A DNA stretch of 64,000 bases, taken from NCBI RefSeq assembly GCF_023073415.1, contig NZ_JADPJL010000032.1:62001-126000 (forward strand). The letters run 5' to 3'. The notes below the pieces were generated by a model. That model searched no databases and had not been told where the DNA came from. It saw only the letters and a list, made by a program, of their open reading frames with translations. The translations under genes were made by a program, and so were the position numbers. The stretch is from Bradyrhizobium sp. 190 (GTDB lineage Bacteria > Pseudomonadota > Alphaproteobacteria > Rhizobiales > Xanthobacteraceae). Within the stretch, counting starts at the first letter, position 1. Every line of letters starts with the position of its first letter. Positions 1 through 8,673 of the stretch are shown here, one piece after another.

Positions 1-150
1 AAAACCGTTCAGCACCACCGCCGAGCCGGCTTCCGCCAGCGCGCGGGCAATCCCGAGCCCGATGCCGCTGGTCGAGCCCGTGACCAGCGAGACCTTGCCT
101 GTCAGCGGTCGCCGAGCCGCCACACCTTGCGTTTTGAGCTGAATATTCAT
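1..150 (-). CDS. SDR family dehydrogenase, 3-hydroxybutyrate dehydrogenase-like (5' part only)
   Basis: Only the first 50 codons are inside the window; the gene runs off the left edge. The start is the ATG at 150. After about 16 residues comes the short-chain dehydrogenase NAD(P)-binding signature, read as LTGKVSLVTGSTSGIGLGIA, followed by ALAEAGSAVVLNGF. The TGSTSGIG nucleotide-binding loop is diagnostic of classical SDRs, and the wording around it resembles D-3-hydroxybutyrate dehydrogenases of rhizobia, which oxidise 3-hydroxybutyrate to acetoacetate in PHB turnover. The substrate is an inference because the catalytic YxxxK region is missing. It is divergent from the LysR gene at 335, which could regulate it. 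Confidence 0.75.
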   Translation of the reverse strand, partial: MNIQLKTQGVAARRPLTGKVSLVTGSTSGIGLGIARALAEAGSAVVLNGF

Positions 151-334
151 GGCCGTCCTTTTGTGGGGGATTCAGCGCTTTACGCTGACCATCTCCGCCC
201 CACTCTGCCCGGCTGTCTTCATTCGAGGAAATGCCGATTGGCTTCCGAAACCATACGCTGGCGCTATCGCGGTTATGGTGTCATCGGACGCCGCGATCGG
301 GTACGTTCTCCGCACCATAGACCGAGGCACGACC

Positions 335-1237
335 ATGGAGATGCATCAGGTTCGCTACTTCCTCGCGGTGGCGCGTGTACTCAACTTCACGCGTGCCGCT
401 GACGAGTGCAACGTCACGCAGCCGTCGCTGACGCGGGCCATCAAGCAACTGGAAGCCGAACTCGGCGGCGATCTGTTTCGCCGCGAGCGGCCCGCCGCGC
501 AGTTGACCGAGCTCGGCCAGCGCATGCATCCGCTGCTCAAGCAGTGCTACGAGGCGGCGACCGGCGCGCGCGAACTCGCCTCATCCTTCAAGAGCGGCGA
601 AGTCGGAGCGCTCAGGATTGCGCTGACCCATTCTGTCGACCTGTCGCTGCTGATTTCGCATCTCGACCAGATCAAGCGGATGTTCAATCGTCTGGAGTTC
701 CGCTTTCTGCGCGGCAACGCCCGCGAAGTCGCGGAGTTTCTCAAGAAGGGCGAAGCCGAGCTCGGCATTGCCGCCGAAATCAGCGAGGAATGGGACCGGC
801 TCGACACCTGGCCGCTGTTCACGGAAAACTTTCAGCTCGTCGTCAACAAGAACCACCCGCTGGCAATGCGTGACAAAATCGATTTCGGCGACCTGCGCGC
901 CGAGCAATTGCTGTCGCGGAACTACTGTGAACATGCGGCGCGGGTGAACACGTCGCTTCGCGAGCACGGGCTCGATGTGGATCGCAGCCACGAAATCGCT
1001 TCTGAACGCGATTTGATCGAGCTGCTGGAAGCCGATATCGGCGTCGCCGTGGTGCCCGATACCGCCTCGATCCCGCCGACGCTGAAGCGTGCTATCGTCG
1101 AAGGGCTGGATGCGCGGCGGACCGTGAACCTCTATGGCGTTGCCGGGCGTGAACGGACCGCCGTAGCATCTGCTGTGATGCGGATGCTGCGCGGCGCCGA
1201 CTGGCAGCAATTCATTGGCAAGTCGTCGGGCGTCTGA
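335..1237 (+). CDS. LysR family transcriptional regulator
   Basis: A 300-residue protein of normal LysR length. Residues 1-60 form the winged helix-turn-helix (MEMHQVRYFLAVARVLNFTR..., with the AADECNVTQPSLTRAIKQLE recognition region), followed by a periplasmic-binding-like effector domain. The ATG at 335 was chosen because it begins exactly at the family's usual N terminus and has GAGG a few bases upstream; the frame stays open to 149 but that extension has no LysR character. LysR proteins usually activate a divergent neighbour in response to a small ligand, here the dehydrogenase on the other strand. The effector cannot be read from sequence. Confidence 0.9.
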   Translation: MEMHQVRYFLAVARVLNFTRAADECNVTQPSLTRAIKQLEAELGGDLFRRERPAAQLTELGQRMHPLLKQCYEAATGARELASSFKSGEVGALRIALTHSVDLSLLISHLDQIKRMFNRLEFRFLRGNAREVAEFLKKGEAELGIAAEISEEWDRLDTWPLFTENFQLVVNKNHPLAMRDKIDFGDLRAEQLLSRNYCEHAARVNTSLREHGLDVDRSHEIASERDLIELLEADIGVAVVPDTASIPPTLKRAIVEGLDARRTVNLYGVAGRERTAVASAVMRMLRGADWQQFIGKSSGV

Positions 1238-1245
1238 GAGACGCG

Positions 1246-1965
1246 TTACTGTTCTTCGCTCGCGCTCTTCAGCGCGGCGATCAGGTCATCGATTGCCATG
1301 CGCTTGCGGAAATCTGGATCGACGAAGCGGGCCTTCACCAATCCGTCGCGGCCGACGACGAAGGTCGCCGGGATCGGCAACACCCAGCCGTCATTGCCCT
1401 GGAAGCTCGCCATGTCCTGATATGAAAGCAGCCGCTGGATTTCGCTGCCGAGCCACATCGCAAGATTGAGCGACAGCGCGTAGCCATTGTCGAGGTCGGT
1501 CAGTACCGGAAACGGCGCTTCCGCCTCGGACTTGAATTTCTCGGCATAGGCCTGCTTCTCCGGCATGATCGCAACGGTCTGCGCGCCCAAAGCCTTGATC
1601 CGGTCCTGGGCCTGAATCACCGCCCGCACATTCAGCCGACAATAAGGACACCAATGACCGCGATAAAACATCACCGCAACCGGGCCGTGGTCGAGCAGTG
1701 ATTTCAGGCTGACCAGCCGGCCGGTCTCATCCGGCAGCAGAAACGGCGGCATCACTTCGCCCGGCCGCGGTGCATTTTCGCCGCCGCCGTTCTCGTTGAG
1801 CCGTGCCACAAGCCGGTCGACCGCTTCGCCATAGGCCGGAAAGATCTCCCGGCCCGCCGCCGCGTAGGCCTCGAGCTGCTCGCGCAAGCTGCCTTCCATG
1901 TCGCGACATTGCTGGAACGCCTGCTTGAGGCGTTCGGCGTTGGCTGATGATAGCGTTGTCGTCAT
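1246..1965 (-). CDS. peroxiredoxin-like AhpC/TSA family protein
   Basis: A 239-residue thioredoxin-fold protein. A helical N-terminal extension of about 70 residues precedes the AhpC/TSA domain. The redox motif is GHWCPYC, with cysteines at 106 and 109, in the position of the peroxidatic cysteine of peroxiredoxins; a CxxC pair there is typical of the peroxiredoxin-like group with thiol-peroxidase or disulfide function. The start is placed at 1965 rather than the in-frame ATG at 1980 because GGAG lies six bases before it. The gene is convergent with the LysR gene, with 8 bases between stops. A detoxification role is inferred; no specific peroxide substrate is evident. Confidence 0.85.
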   Translation of the reverse strand: MTTTLSSANAERLKQAFQQCRDMEGSLREQLEAYAAAGREIFPAYGEAVDRLVARLNENGGGENAPRPGEVMPPFLLPDETGRLVSLKSLLDHGPVAVMFYRGHWCPYCRLNVRAVIQAQDRIKALGAQTVAIMPEKQAYAEKFKSEAEAPFPVLTDLDNGYALSLNLAMWLGSEIQRLLSYQDMASFQGNDGWVLPIPATFVVGRDGLVKARFVDPDFRKRMAIDDLIAALKSASEEQ

Positions 1966-2001
1966 GGTGTGCTCCGGCATATCAGTATTATTTTCCGGTC
2001 C

Positions 2002-2024
2002 GGGCCGCCCCGCAAGGGCGGCCC
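2002..2024 (-). terminator. GC-rich hairpin after the small secreted protein gene
   Basis: Perfect 9-bp arms (GGGCCGCCC and its complement) separated by five bases, just downstream of the leftward gene ending at 2047 and upstream of the peroxiredoxin start. There is no long U-run on either strand, so intrinsic termination is plausible but not certain. Confidence 0.45.
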
Positions 2025-2046
2025 AAACGCTTCAGCACCTAAAGGC

Positions 2047-2331
2047 TCAGGGCAGATAGAAATTGCCGGTCGGGTCGAGCATACCCGAGGTCGAGTAGAG
2101 CTGGCCCTTGTCCATGAAGAACACGGTGTTGTTTGGCACCTTCCTAGCGTTCTTCATCATTGCGTCGTGATTCTTGGGGCTCGCCGCCATGGCCATCGCC
2201 GACATTTTGCCGGGGCCGGCATACATGTAGGCCATGCCCGGATTGAATTCCCAGGGAACTTGCGAGAAGGCCGTGGTGGCTATGGCGGCAAACGCCGTGG
2301 CGGCGATCAGGGTCTTGGAAAAGGTTTTCAT
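2047..2331 (-). CDS. small secreted protein of unknown function
   Basis: A 94-residue protein. Residues 1-23 are a clear Sec signal peptide (MKTFSKTLIAATAFAAIATTAFS followed by QVPW). The mature part is about 70 residues, rich in Met, Lys and Asn (MAYMYAGPGKMSAMAMAA, KNHDAMMKNARKVPNNT) and has no cysteine. The start is supported by AGAGGA seven bases upstream. I do not recognise a named family. The export signal, the good ribosome site and GC-rich third positions argue that it is real. It is divergent from the secreted cupin at 2609, so the two may share the 277-bp control region. Confidence 0.7.
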   Translation of the reverse strand: MKTFSKTLIAATAFAAIATTAFSQVPWEFNPGMAYMYAGPGKMSAMAMAASPKNHDAMMKNARKVPNNTVFFMDKGQLYSTSGMLDPTGNFYLP

Positions 2332-2608
2332 GGAGATTCCTCTGGATGGTGGTGACGCCCGCCATCGGGCGCTGTCCCATCAAAGAGCCGTCTGACCTGA
2401 ATGAGAAATGCCGTTGCACAATCGGTTCGATAGCCGCGACGTATTGAGAGGTTGCCAATAGCCCTCCGCTATCGACTTCAGCGCATAGCGCGACGCTATG
2501 GAGTTGAGAGCCAACCGGCATTTCCTCCTGCACGCAAATTCAATGATTGTCGTGGACGTAGCCGGCCGGATCATTCGGGGCCGCAAAACCTGAAGAGGAG
2601 ATCACGAC

Positions 2609-3100
2609 ATGTCCAAATCCAACGTCACGTCACGTACGATCCGGCTAGGCCTTGCGCTTGCCGCAATCATCGCAGGCTCGCTTGCGGTGACCTCCGGCGC
2701 CATTGCGGGCGAATGCCCCGCTGGCAAAATGCAGCCGAACGTCCGCCCGATGGTCGATCACAAGCCGGTCGGCGTCACCGACGTCACACTTGGCTCGATC
2801 AACCTCGAGAAACAGCCGGCCAATATCAGGAATCGCGAACTGCGCTTCCGCAAGCTGACGATCGAGCCCGGCGGCATCGTGCCTTGGCACAGCCATGACG
2901 ACCGCCCCGCGCTGATCTTCGTCCAGCAGGGCGAGATCGTCGAATATGCCAGCAACTGCGCCGACCCGATCGTGCACAAGGCCGGCGAGATCAGGCCGGA
3001 AGTCGCCGGCACCTCGCACTGGTGGAAGAACCTCGGCAAGGAGACCGTCATTCTCTATGTCGGCGACGTCCGCAAGGATCCGCACGACCACAACATGTAA
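2609..3100 (+). CDS. secreted cupin-domain protein
   Basis: A 163-residue protein with a signal peptide (about residues 1-34, ending GAIAG before ECPAG) and a single cupin barrel. The first cupin motif is PGGIVPWHSHDD (His94, His96) and the second metal-binding His is in GTSHWWKN (His137), giving the usual 2-His plus Glu type site (Glu about 108 in QQGEIVEY). AGAGGAGA precedes the ATG. The C terminus is His-rich (DPHDHNM). Small single-domain cupins bind a metal and often act as isomerases, dioxygenases or sensors; which one cannot be read here. Periplasmic location is predicted. Confidence 0.85.
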   Translation: MSKSNVTSRTIRLGLALAAIIAGSLAVTSGAIAGECPAGKMQPNVRPMVDHKPVGVTDVTLGSINLEKQPANIRNRELRFRKLTIEPGGIVPWHSHDDRPALIFVQQGEIVEYASNCADPIVHKAGEIRPEVAGTSHWWKNLGKETVILYVGDVRKDPHDHNM

Positions 3101-3221
3101 GGAGTTGTAACGAGCGCCACCCGACGTCTCGTTACCGGATGTGACGGTCTGGGATCCCCGTGTCGCCCCACACGCCCAGGCGTCACATCCTTCTTTCTCA
3201 GGAACAGCATTGAGAAGCGCC

Positions 3222-4448
3222 ATGACCGGCATCTCCGCGCAAATGAAATCGGAAGCGATGGAAATGCACGGTCACTCACCCGGCGTGGTGCTGCGATCCC
3301 TCGTCATCGGCCTCACGGCGTTCCTGACGGTGGTCGATCTGTTCGCCACGCAGGCGATCCTTCCCTCACTGACCCGGCATTACAACGTAACCCCCGCCGC
3401 GATGGGCTTTGCGGTCAACGCGAGCACCATGGGCATGGCGGTCGCGGGACTCGTGGTCGGTTTCCTGAGCCCGCACATCGACCGCCGGTTCGGCATTCTC
3501 CTGAGCCTGATCCTGGTCGCGATCCCCACCACGCTGCTGGCGAGCGCCCCCGATCTAACCGTGTTCACGATCCTGCGCATTGCGCAGGGCCTTTGCATGG
3601 CCTCCGCCTTTGCGTTGACGCTCGCCTATCTCGGCGAGCAATGCAATCAGATGGATGCAGGTGGCGCGTTCGCCGCCTATATCACCGGCAACGTCGCAAG
3701 CAATCTGATCGGACGGCTGGTGTCGGCCGCAATGGTCGATACGCTCGGGCTGGCCTCGAACTTCTATTTCTTTGCTCTGCTCAATCTCGCCGGCGCCGTG
3801 CTGGTGTACTTCACCATCCACCGCGTCAAGCCGATGCATGCGATGCCCGCGGCACGATTGCCGTTCGCGGCAACGATCGGGCATTGGCGCAACCCAGCGC
3901 TCCGCTCGGCCTTCGTCATCGGCTTCTGCATCCTGTTTGCCTTCATCGGCACCTTCACCTTCGTCAATTTCGTGCTGGTACGCGCGCCGCTGTCACTCGG
4001 ACGGATGGATCTCGGCTTGGTTTATTTCGTCTTCGCGCCCTCGGTGGTCACGACGCTGTTCGCGGGCAAGGCGGTGGCGCGCTTCGGCACGCGGCCGGCG
4101 ATCTGGGGCGCGCTCGCGGTCGCCGCGTTGGGCCTGCCGCTGATGCTGTCTTCGCATCTATTGGCGGTGTTGGCGGGAATGGTGCTGGTCGGCATCGGCA
4201 CATTCTTCGCACAGGCCTGCGCAACCGGCTTTGTCGGGCAGGCCGCCAGCGACAACCGCGGCATTGCCAGCGGGACCTACCTCGCCTGCTATTTTCTCGG
4301 TGGCCTGGTCGGCAGCGCCGTGCTCGGCCAGTTGTTTGACCGCTTCGGATGGACCGCCTGCGTCGCCGGCGTCGGCGCGTCGCTGGCCATCGCGGCGCTA
4401 CTGACCGCGCGCCTCACGCTTACTCGGTCCGGCGGGTTTCCGGCATGA
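3222..4448 (+). CDS. MFS transporter (about 12 TM)
   Basis: A 408-residue major facilitator protein with about twelve hydrophobic segments. The loop between TM2 and TM3 (SPHIDRRFGILLS) resembles the MFS DRxGRR motif. The ATG at 3222 is chosen because the transmembrane core starts about 30 residues later; a TTG at 3210 has the better-spaced AGGA and is a real alternative. The arrangement resembles YnfM-type drug/aromatic permeases, but substrate assignment is not possible. Its 3' end overlaps the convergent MFS gene by 29 bp. It follows the cupin gene by about 120 bp in the same direction. Confidence 0.85.
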   Translation: MTGISAQMKSEAMEMHGHSPGVVLRSLVIGLTAFLTVVDLFATQAILPSLTRHYNVTPAAMGFAVNASTMGMAVAGLVVGFLSPHIDRRFGILLSLILVAIPTTLLASAPDLTVFTILRIAQGLCMASAFALTLAYLGEQCNQMDAGGAFAAYITGNVASNLIGRLVSAAMVDTLGLASNFYFFALLNLAGAVLVYFTIHRVKPMHAMPAARLPFAATIGHWRNPALRSAFVIGFCILFAFIGTFTFVNFVLVRAPLSLGRMDLGLVYFVFAPSVVTTLFAGKAVARFGTRPAIWGALAVAALGLPLMLSSHLLAVLAGMVLVGIGTFFAQACATGFVGQAASDNRGIASGTYLACYFLGGLVGSAVLGQLFDRFGWTACVAGVGASLAIAALLTARLTLTRSGGFPA

Positions 4449-5736
4449 ACAGCCAGATTACCGTCAAGCCGAGCGCTGCGATCCCGGCCAACCCGATGAA
4501 GGCCGTACTGCTCCCGAAGGTGTCGCTGATATAGCCCGCCAGCACCGTGCTCAATGACGCGCCGATGCCCGTCGCGGTTCCGACGACGCCTTGCGCGAGA
4601 TTGAAGTGGCCGCTTCCGAAGGCGACATCGGCCACGATCAGCGGGATCATCACGCTAAGCACCGCCGCGGTGATGCCGTCGAACACCTGCACCGCGACCA
4701 GAAGATAGGGATCGCTCACCACCGAAAACAGCAGGCCGCGGATCGCCAGCGCGCCGAACGCCAGCAGCAGCAGGGGCCGCCTGCCCCATATCTGCGCCTT
4801 GCGGCCGACCGACGGCGAGGTCAACGCCACGATGGCTTGCGGCACGATAATGCAGGCCGCAATCAGCACCGGCGCCCACTGGCTCGATCGCGTGGTGACG
4901 ACGCCGGCCATCAGCGGCAACATGGCGGCGTTCGCGAGCTGAAACAGCAGCACGCCACCGGCAAAGATCAGCAGCGGACGCTGGCGCAGCAGATGCAATA
5001 CGCTGGTGGCCTCTTTATCGGGAACCTCACGCACCACGGCGCCGTGGGATTGCGCCACGTCGATTTCCTGCCCGCGAATCCGGGAGAGCGCCAGCAACGT
5101 CGGAATTACCAGAAGGAAGGTAACGATAAACACCGCCTGGTTCGACACCAGGTAACCGGTCGCGCCCATCAGCGCCGCCGCCGAGCCGTTGCCGAGCGAT
5201 GCGAAGCGGGCGTTGCGCCCAAGCCGCTCCCCGATCGCGTACGGCCCGACCAGACCGAGACTGATCGCCGCAATCGCCGGACCCAGCACGCAGCTCGCCA
5301 GCGCATGCAGTGTCGCCGCGGCAGTCACCACCGGAAAAATCGGCCATAACGCATAGGCCAGCGCGGCACAGCCGATGGTGGCGACCGCCAGGCCCGCCAT
5401 CAGCCGCTCGGAACGCGCGTAGTCGACGATGGCGCCGCCCGGCATCTGCCCGAGCAGGCCGATGATGCCGCCGATCGACAGCACGAAGCCGATCTCGACC
5501 TGCGTCCATTTCTGCGTGGTCAGATAGACCGCAATGAACGGACCGAAGCCGGTCTGGACGTCGGCGAGAAAGAAGATGAACCAGTCGAGGCCGCGCTGGC
5601 TTTCACGCGACGGTTTTGGCCTGCCGCCGGGCGCAGGCGGCAGCGGCACAACATGGCCCCCCTCGGCGGATCGCCCATGGCGATCGTCGTCAATCCGCTC
5701 AATCGATTGGGACGGGCGCGCGACCAGGCTGCTCAC
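4420..5736 (-). CDS. MFS transporter (convergent with the preceding one)
   Basis: A protein of about 438 residues with twelve predicted membrane segments, beginning LDWFIFFLADVQTGFGPF after a Pro/Arg/Gly-rich cytoplasmic leader. The frame stays open through the intergenic repeat at 5749-5884, so the start must lie inside the leader. The GTG at 5736 is the first plausible codon after the repeat, but the near-perfect AGGAGGTGA sequence overlaps it, so initiation may be slightly downstream. Internal motifs such as QMPGGAIVDYARSERLM fit the MFS loop 2-3. Substrate is unknown. The two MFS genes here are not close copies of each other. Confidence 0.8.
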   Translation of the reverse strand: MSSLVARPSQSIERIDDDRHGRSAEGGHVVPLPPAPGGRPKPSRESQRGLDWFIFFLADVQTGFGPFIAVYLTTQKWTQVEIGFVLSIGGIIGLLGQMPGGAIVDYARSERLMAGLAVATIGCAALAYALWPIFPVVTAAATLHALASCVLGPAIAAISLGLVGPYAIGERLGRNARFASLGNGSAAALMGATGYLVSNQAVFIVTFLLVIPTLLALSRIRGQEIDVAQSHGAVVREVPDKEATSVLHLLRQRPLLIFAGGVLLFQLANAAMLPLMAGVVTTRSSQWAPVLIAACIIVPQAIVALTSPSVGRKAQIWGRRPLLLLAFGALAIRGLLFSVVSDPYLLVAVQVFDGITAAVLSVMIPLIVADVAFGSGHFNLAQGVVGTATGIGASLSTVLAGYISDTFGSSTAFIGLAGIAALGLTVIWLFMPETRRTE

Positions 5737-5748
5737 CTCCTCATTTGA

Positions 5749-5884
5749 GCATGATCTCCGGGCAAACGCTTCACGTTTGTCCCGAGGAAAACCGGTATCC
5801 ACTTTTCCGGATCATGCACTCGGTTCTAGATTTGACGCGTTTTCTTGACGCGAACCGGTCTCCACTTCGCTCGAAAACGCTTTA
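5749..5884. repeat. two adjacent Bradyrhizobium-type intergenic palindromic repeats
   Basis: Two imperfect palindromes lie side by side. The first (5749-5817) begins GCATGATCTCCGG and ends CCGGATCATGC, with ACCGGTATCCACTTTTCCGG inside. The second (about 5826-5884) has GCGTTTTC (5837-5844) and GAAAACGC (5873-5880) as arms around CGAACCGGTCTCCACTTCGC. Both have the composition of short repeats I know as widely scattered in Bradyrhizobium and Rhodopseudomonas intergenic DNA. They sit between the MFS gene and the PRC-barrel gene, and could form strong RNA hairpins. Confidence 0.8.
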
Positions 5885-6367
5885 ATGATCGAAATCCCAC
5901 GGCTGCAGGCGGCCGGCCGCACCGAGAACGATGACCGGCGCGTCCTCCTTGTATTCGGGCGCCGCCGCGACCTGCGCCTTGGTCAGCTCGAGCGTGATGC
6001 TGTCACGCTTGTTGGCAACTCCGCCGAAACGCAGCGCGCCCCAGTCGACGACGATCTTCCGGCTGCCGACGCCGAGAAAGCCGCCGAAATCGATCACCGC
6101 GGCGCGCACGTTGCCCTCGCGATCCACGATCGCGTCGACGACGCGACCCATATTTTCGTTCGCCGCGCTGCGAACTTCGCGGCCGAGAATGCCGTGGGCA
6201 TCCTTGGCGCCAATGACCGTGACCGACGGCGGCGGCGGAGGCTCCTTTGCGGAATCTTGCGGCGCGGTGCGGCCGCCCTGCGGCGCGCCGGTGTCCTCCG
6301 CCGCATAAGCCGCCGGGATGCCGGCTAACCCGGTGATCAGAAACAGGATGAGAATACCGATGCGCAT
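5882..6367 (-). CDS. secreted PRC-barrel domain protein
   Basis: A 161-residue protein with a signal peptide (MRIGILILFLITGLAGIPAAYA, cleavage near residue 22) followed by a Pro/Gly-rich linker (TGAPQGG...KEPPPPP) and one PRC-barrel domain (about residues 55-155: GAKDAHGILGREVRSAANENMGRVVDAIVD...). The start at 6367 has AGGAGG a few bases upstream, which rules out the longer in-frame ATG at 6403. PRC barrels are small beta barrels found in photosynthetic reaction centre H subunits and RimM; exported copies in rhizobia are of unknown function. It follows the debranching enzyme in the same direction with 41 bp between. Confidence 0.85.
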   Translation of the reverse strand: MRIGILILFLITGLAGIPAAYAAEDTGAPQGGRTAPQDSAKEPPPPPSVTVIGAKDAHGILGREVRSAANENMGRVVDAIVDREGNVRAAVIDFGGFLGVGSRKIVVDWGALRFGGVANKRDSITLELTKAQVAAAPEYKEDAPVIVLGAAGRLQPWDFDH

Positions 6368-6408
6368 GTGGCCTCCTGACCTCCAGATGCATGAGCCGCG
6401 CATGGCTC

Positions 6409-8607
6409 CTAATGCGTCAATACGATCGACACCTGAATCTGACCGCGCGTTCGCACGACCTCGAGCGATACTTCATCGCCGTGACGGCGAATCCTCAAAT
6501 CGACGCTGGAAGGCCCGAGCCGCAGATCGCGCAACAGCACCTCGTTGAGGAATTCCGGCAGGCGCGGATCGCGAAGACGGATCTCACCGTGCGCGGCATC
6601 GAACTCGAGACCGAGCGCCGCTTCCAGCAGGGTGAAAGGCGTCGCGCTGGCCCAGGCCTGTGGCGCACAGGCGACGGGATAGAGCACCGGTCCGCGCCGC
6701 CTTTCGCGACGGAATCCGCAGAACAATTCCGGCAGCCGCCGCAGGTCCATGTAGCTCGCGGCGTCGAACAGGCCCTTGAACAGATGCGCCACCGAATGCT
6801 TGAGGCCGTAGCGCGCAAAGCCGAGCGCGATCAGCGCATTGTCATGCGGCCAGATTGATCCATCGTGATAAGACATCGGGTTGTAACGGGCTTCGCCGCG
6901 CGCGACGGTGCGGATGCCCCATCCCGAAAAGAATTTGTGGCTCATCAGATCGGCCGCGACCCGTCGCGCACGATCGGTCCGGACGATTCCGGTAAAGAGA
7001 AGCTGGCCGGCATTCGACGTTCGCACCTTGCACGACCGCTTGGCGCCGTCGAGTGCCACGGCGTAGGTGCCGAGTTCCTCGCACCAGAACGCCTCTTCGA
7101 AGCGCTCGGCAAGGAGCAGCGCCGCGGATTCGAGCGCCGCCGCCCGATCGATCAATCCCAGGCGCCGGGCACAGCGCGCCGCCAGCCGCTTGCCGGCAAA
7201 GACATATCCCTGAACCTCCGCCAGCGCGATATAGCCTTCGGCGAGTTGCCCATCGGCATGGAAGATCGCGTCGAAGGAATCCTTCCAGCCCTGGTTGGCA
7301 AGCCCCTGTTCGGTGGCGCGCTGGTACTCGACGAATCCGTCCTTGTCGGGATCGCCGGGGCCGTCGATCCATTGCAACGCCGCCTCGATGGCCGGCCACA
7401 GCTCGGCCAGCGTTTCTTCGTCGCCGGTGCGTTCGACATAAAGGCCGGCCAGCAGTACGAACAGCGAGGTGGAATCGACGCTGCCGTAATACTGCGCGAA
7501 CGGCACCTCGCGCAGCGCGGCCATCTCGCCGCCGCGCATCTCGTGCAGGATCTTGCCGGGCTCTGCGTCGGCGAGCGGATCTGTGGTCTTGGCCTGGAAG
7601 AAAGCGAGCCGCCGCAGCACGCCCTGGGCAATGCGCGGATCGATCCACAGCATCTGCAGCGCAGTGATCAATCCGTCGCGGCCGAACGTGGTCGAATACC
7701 AGGGAATGCCCGCATAAGGGTATCGCCCCTGCGGCGTTTCGGTCATCAGCATGTTGAGGTCGGCCATCGCCTGGCACAGCACCTCGTTGAAGATATCGTT
7801 CGACGTCTCGATGCTGGCCGCGCCGCTCGTTAAACGCCGCATCTCGCGACGGTGCGCCAACAGGCCGCGGAAGAACGGCACCGGCTTTTGCATGATCGGC
7901 TTGTTGCAGGATACCGCAACGAACAATGCGGTCGATTCCTTCGGCTCCAGCTCGAAATGAAAGGTCGCCGAGTGAGTGGCGAGCCGTGTCGGCCGCGGCT
8001 CGAAATGCAGGGCGGTAATGCGGACCTGGCCGTCGAGCCCGCTATATTCCAACACGACATCGGCGGGGCCGAGCAACCGGCTGGAGCCTACTCCCCGGCG
8101 CGGCCGGCGCTCGCCGCGCACCTCGAACAGATCGGCGAAATCATTGTCGAACAATAACGTGAGATCGAAGCTTGCCGGCAGGTCGCCGTGATTTTGCAGG
8201 GCGATGCGCTGATAGGCCGTGCCGCGCCACAGGAAAATCGAGCGTACGATGTGCAGCGTGTCCTTCTGCAGCATCAGCCTGCCGTTGCGGTAAACGTCGG
8301 AATTGGTGAGGTCGACGGTCAGCGCCGAATTGTCGTCGCGCAGATTGGAGCCGAGCAACAGCGGCTGGACCTCGTCGAGCACCATCTCCAGCCGGGCGAG
8401 ATAGCGTGTATCGGCGTTGAACAGGCCGTCAGGCCCGCCGGCAGAGGCGCCGATATCGCCGTGGCTGTCCAGGACGATGAAGGTGTCGTCGTGCTTGAGC
8501 GAGCGGCGCTGCCGCGTCGCTGGGCCCGTCATCGGGATGTAGAACGGCGATTCCGCGACGTGTTCGGCAGCCTCGATGGCGATCAGTTGAGTGACTTCGG
8601 CTGTCAT
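6409..8607 (-). CDS. amylo-alpha-1,6-glucosidase / glycogen debranching-type protein
   Basis: A 732-residue cytoplasmic protein. Residues 35-230 match the bacterial debranching N-terminal domain (LKHDDTFIVLDSHGDIG...GLFNADTRYLARLEM...VDLTNSDV). Residues 270-700 form an (alpha/alpha)6 glucosidase domain with YPYAGIPWYSTTFGRDGLITALQMLW, GWKDSFDAIFHADG and NPMSYHDGSIWPHDNALIALG, the conserved Asp/Glu-containing loops of the family. It should release alpha-1,6-linked glucose from glycogen-like polymers. Transcribed after the ABC exporter (66 bp gap) and close to a glycosyltransferase, which suggests a storage or surface glucan group, though the substrate is not proven. Confidence 0.88.
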   Translation of the reverse strand: MTAEVTQLIAIEAAEHVAESPFYIPMTGPATRQRRSLKHDDTFIVLDSHGDIGASAGGPDGLFNADTRYLARLEMVLDEVQPLLLGSNLRDDNSALTVDLTNSDVYRNGRLMLQKDTLHIVRSIFLWRGTAYQRIALQNHGDLPASFDLTLLFDNDFADLFEVRGERRPRRGVGSSRLLGPADVVLEYSGLDGQVRITALHFEPRPTRLATHSATFHFELEPKESTALFVAVSCNKPIMQKPVPFFRGLLAHRREMRRLTSGAASIETSNDIFNEVLCQAMADLNMLMTETPQGRYPYAGIPWYSTTFGRDGLITALQMLWIDPRIAQGVLRRLAFFQAKTTDPLADAEPGKILHEMRGGEMAALREVPFAQYYGSVDSTSLFVLLAGLYVERTGDEETLAELWPAIEAALQWIDGPGDPDKDGFVEYQRATEQGLANQGWKDSFDAIFHADGQLAEGYIALAEVQGYVFAGKRLAARCARRLGLIDRAAALESAALLLAERFEEAFWCEELGTYAVALDGAKRSCKVRTSNAGQLLFTGIVRTDRARRVAADLMSHKFFSGWGIRTVARGEARYNPMSYHDGSIWPHDNALIALGFARYGLKHSVAHLFKGLFDAASYMDLRRLPELFCGFRRERRRGPVLYPVACAPQAWASATPFTLLEAALGLEFDAAHGEIRLRDPRLPEFLNEVLLRDLRLGPSSVDLRIRRHGDEVSLEVVRTRGQIQVSIVLTH

Positions 8608-8673
8608 CTGGACCTCAAGCGATTTCCTTGCGTGGTGATGGACGCATCGGGACGCAAACGCTACTGCCGCAGA

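Noticed and set aside
5737..5802. Longer N terminus of the second MFS transporter
   Set aside because: The extra codons fall inside an interspersed palindromic repeat, so their reading frame is accidental.
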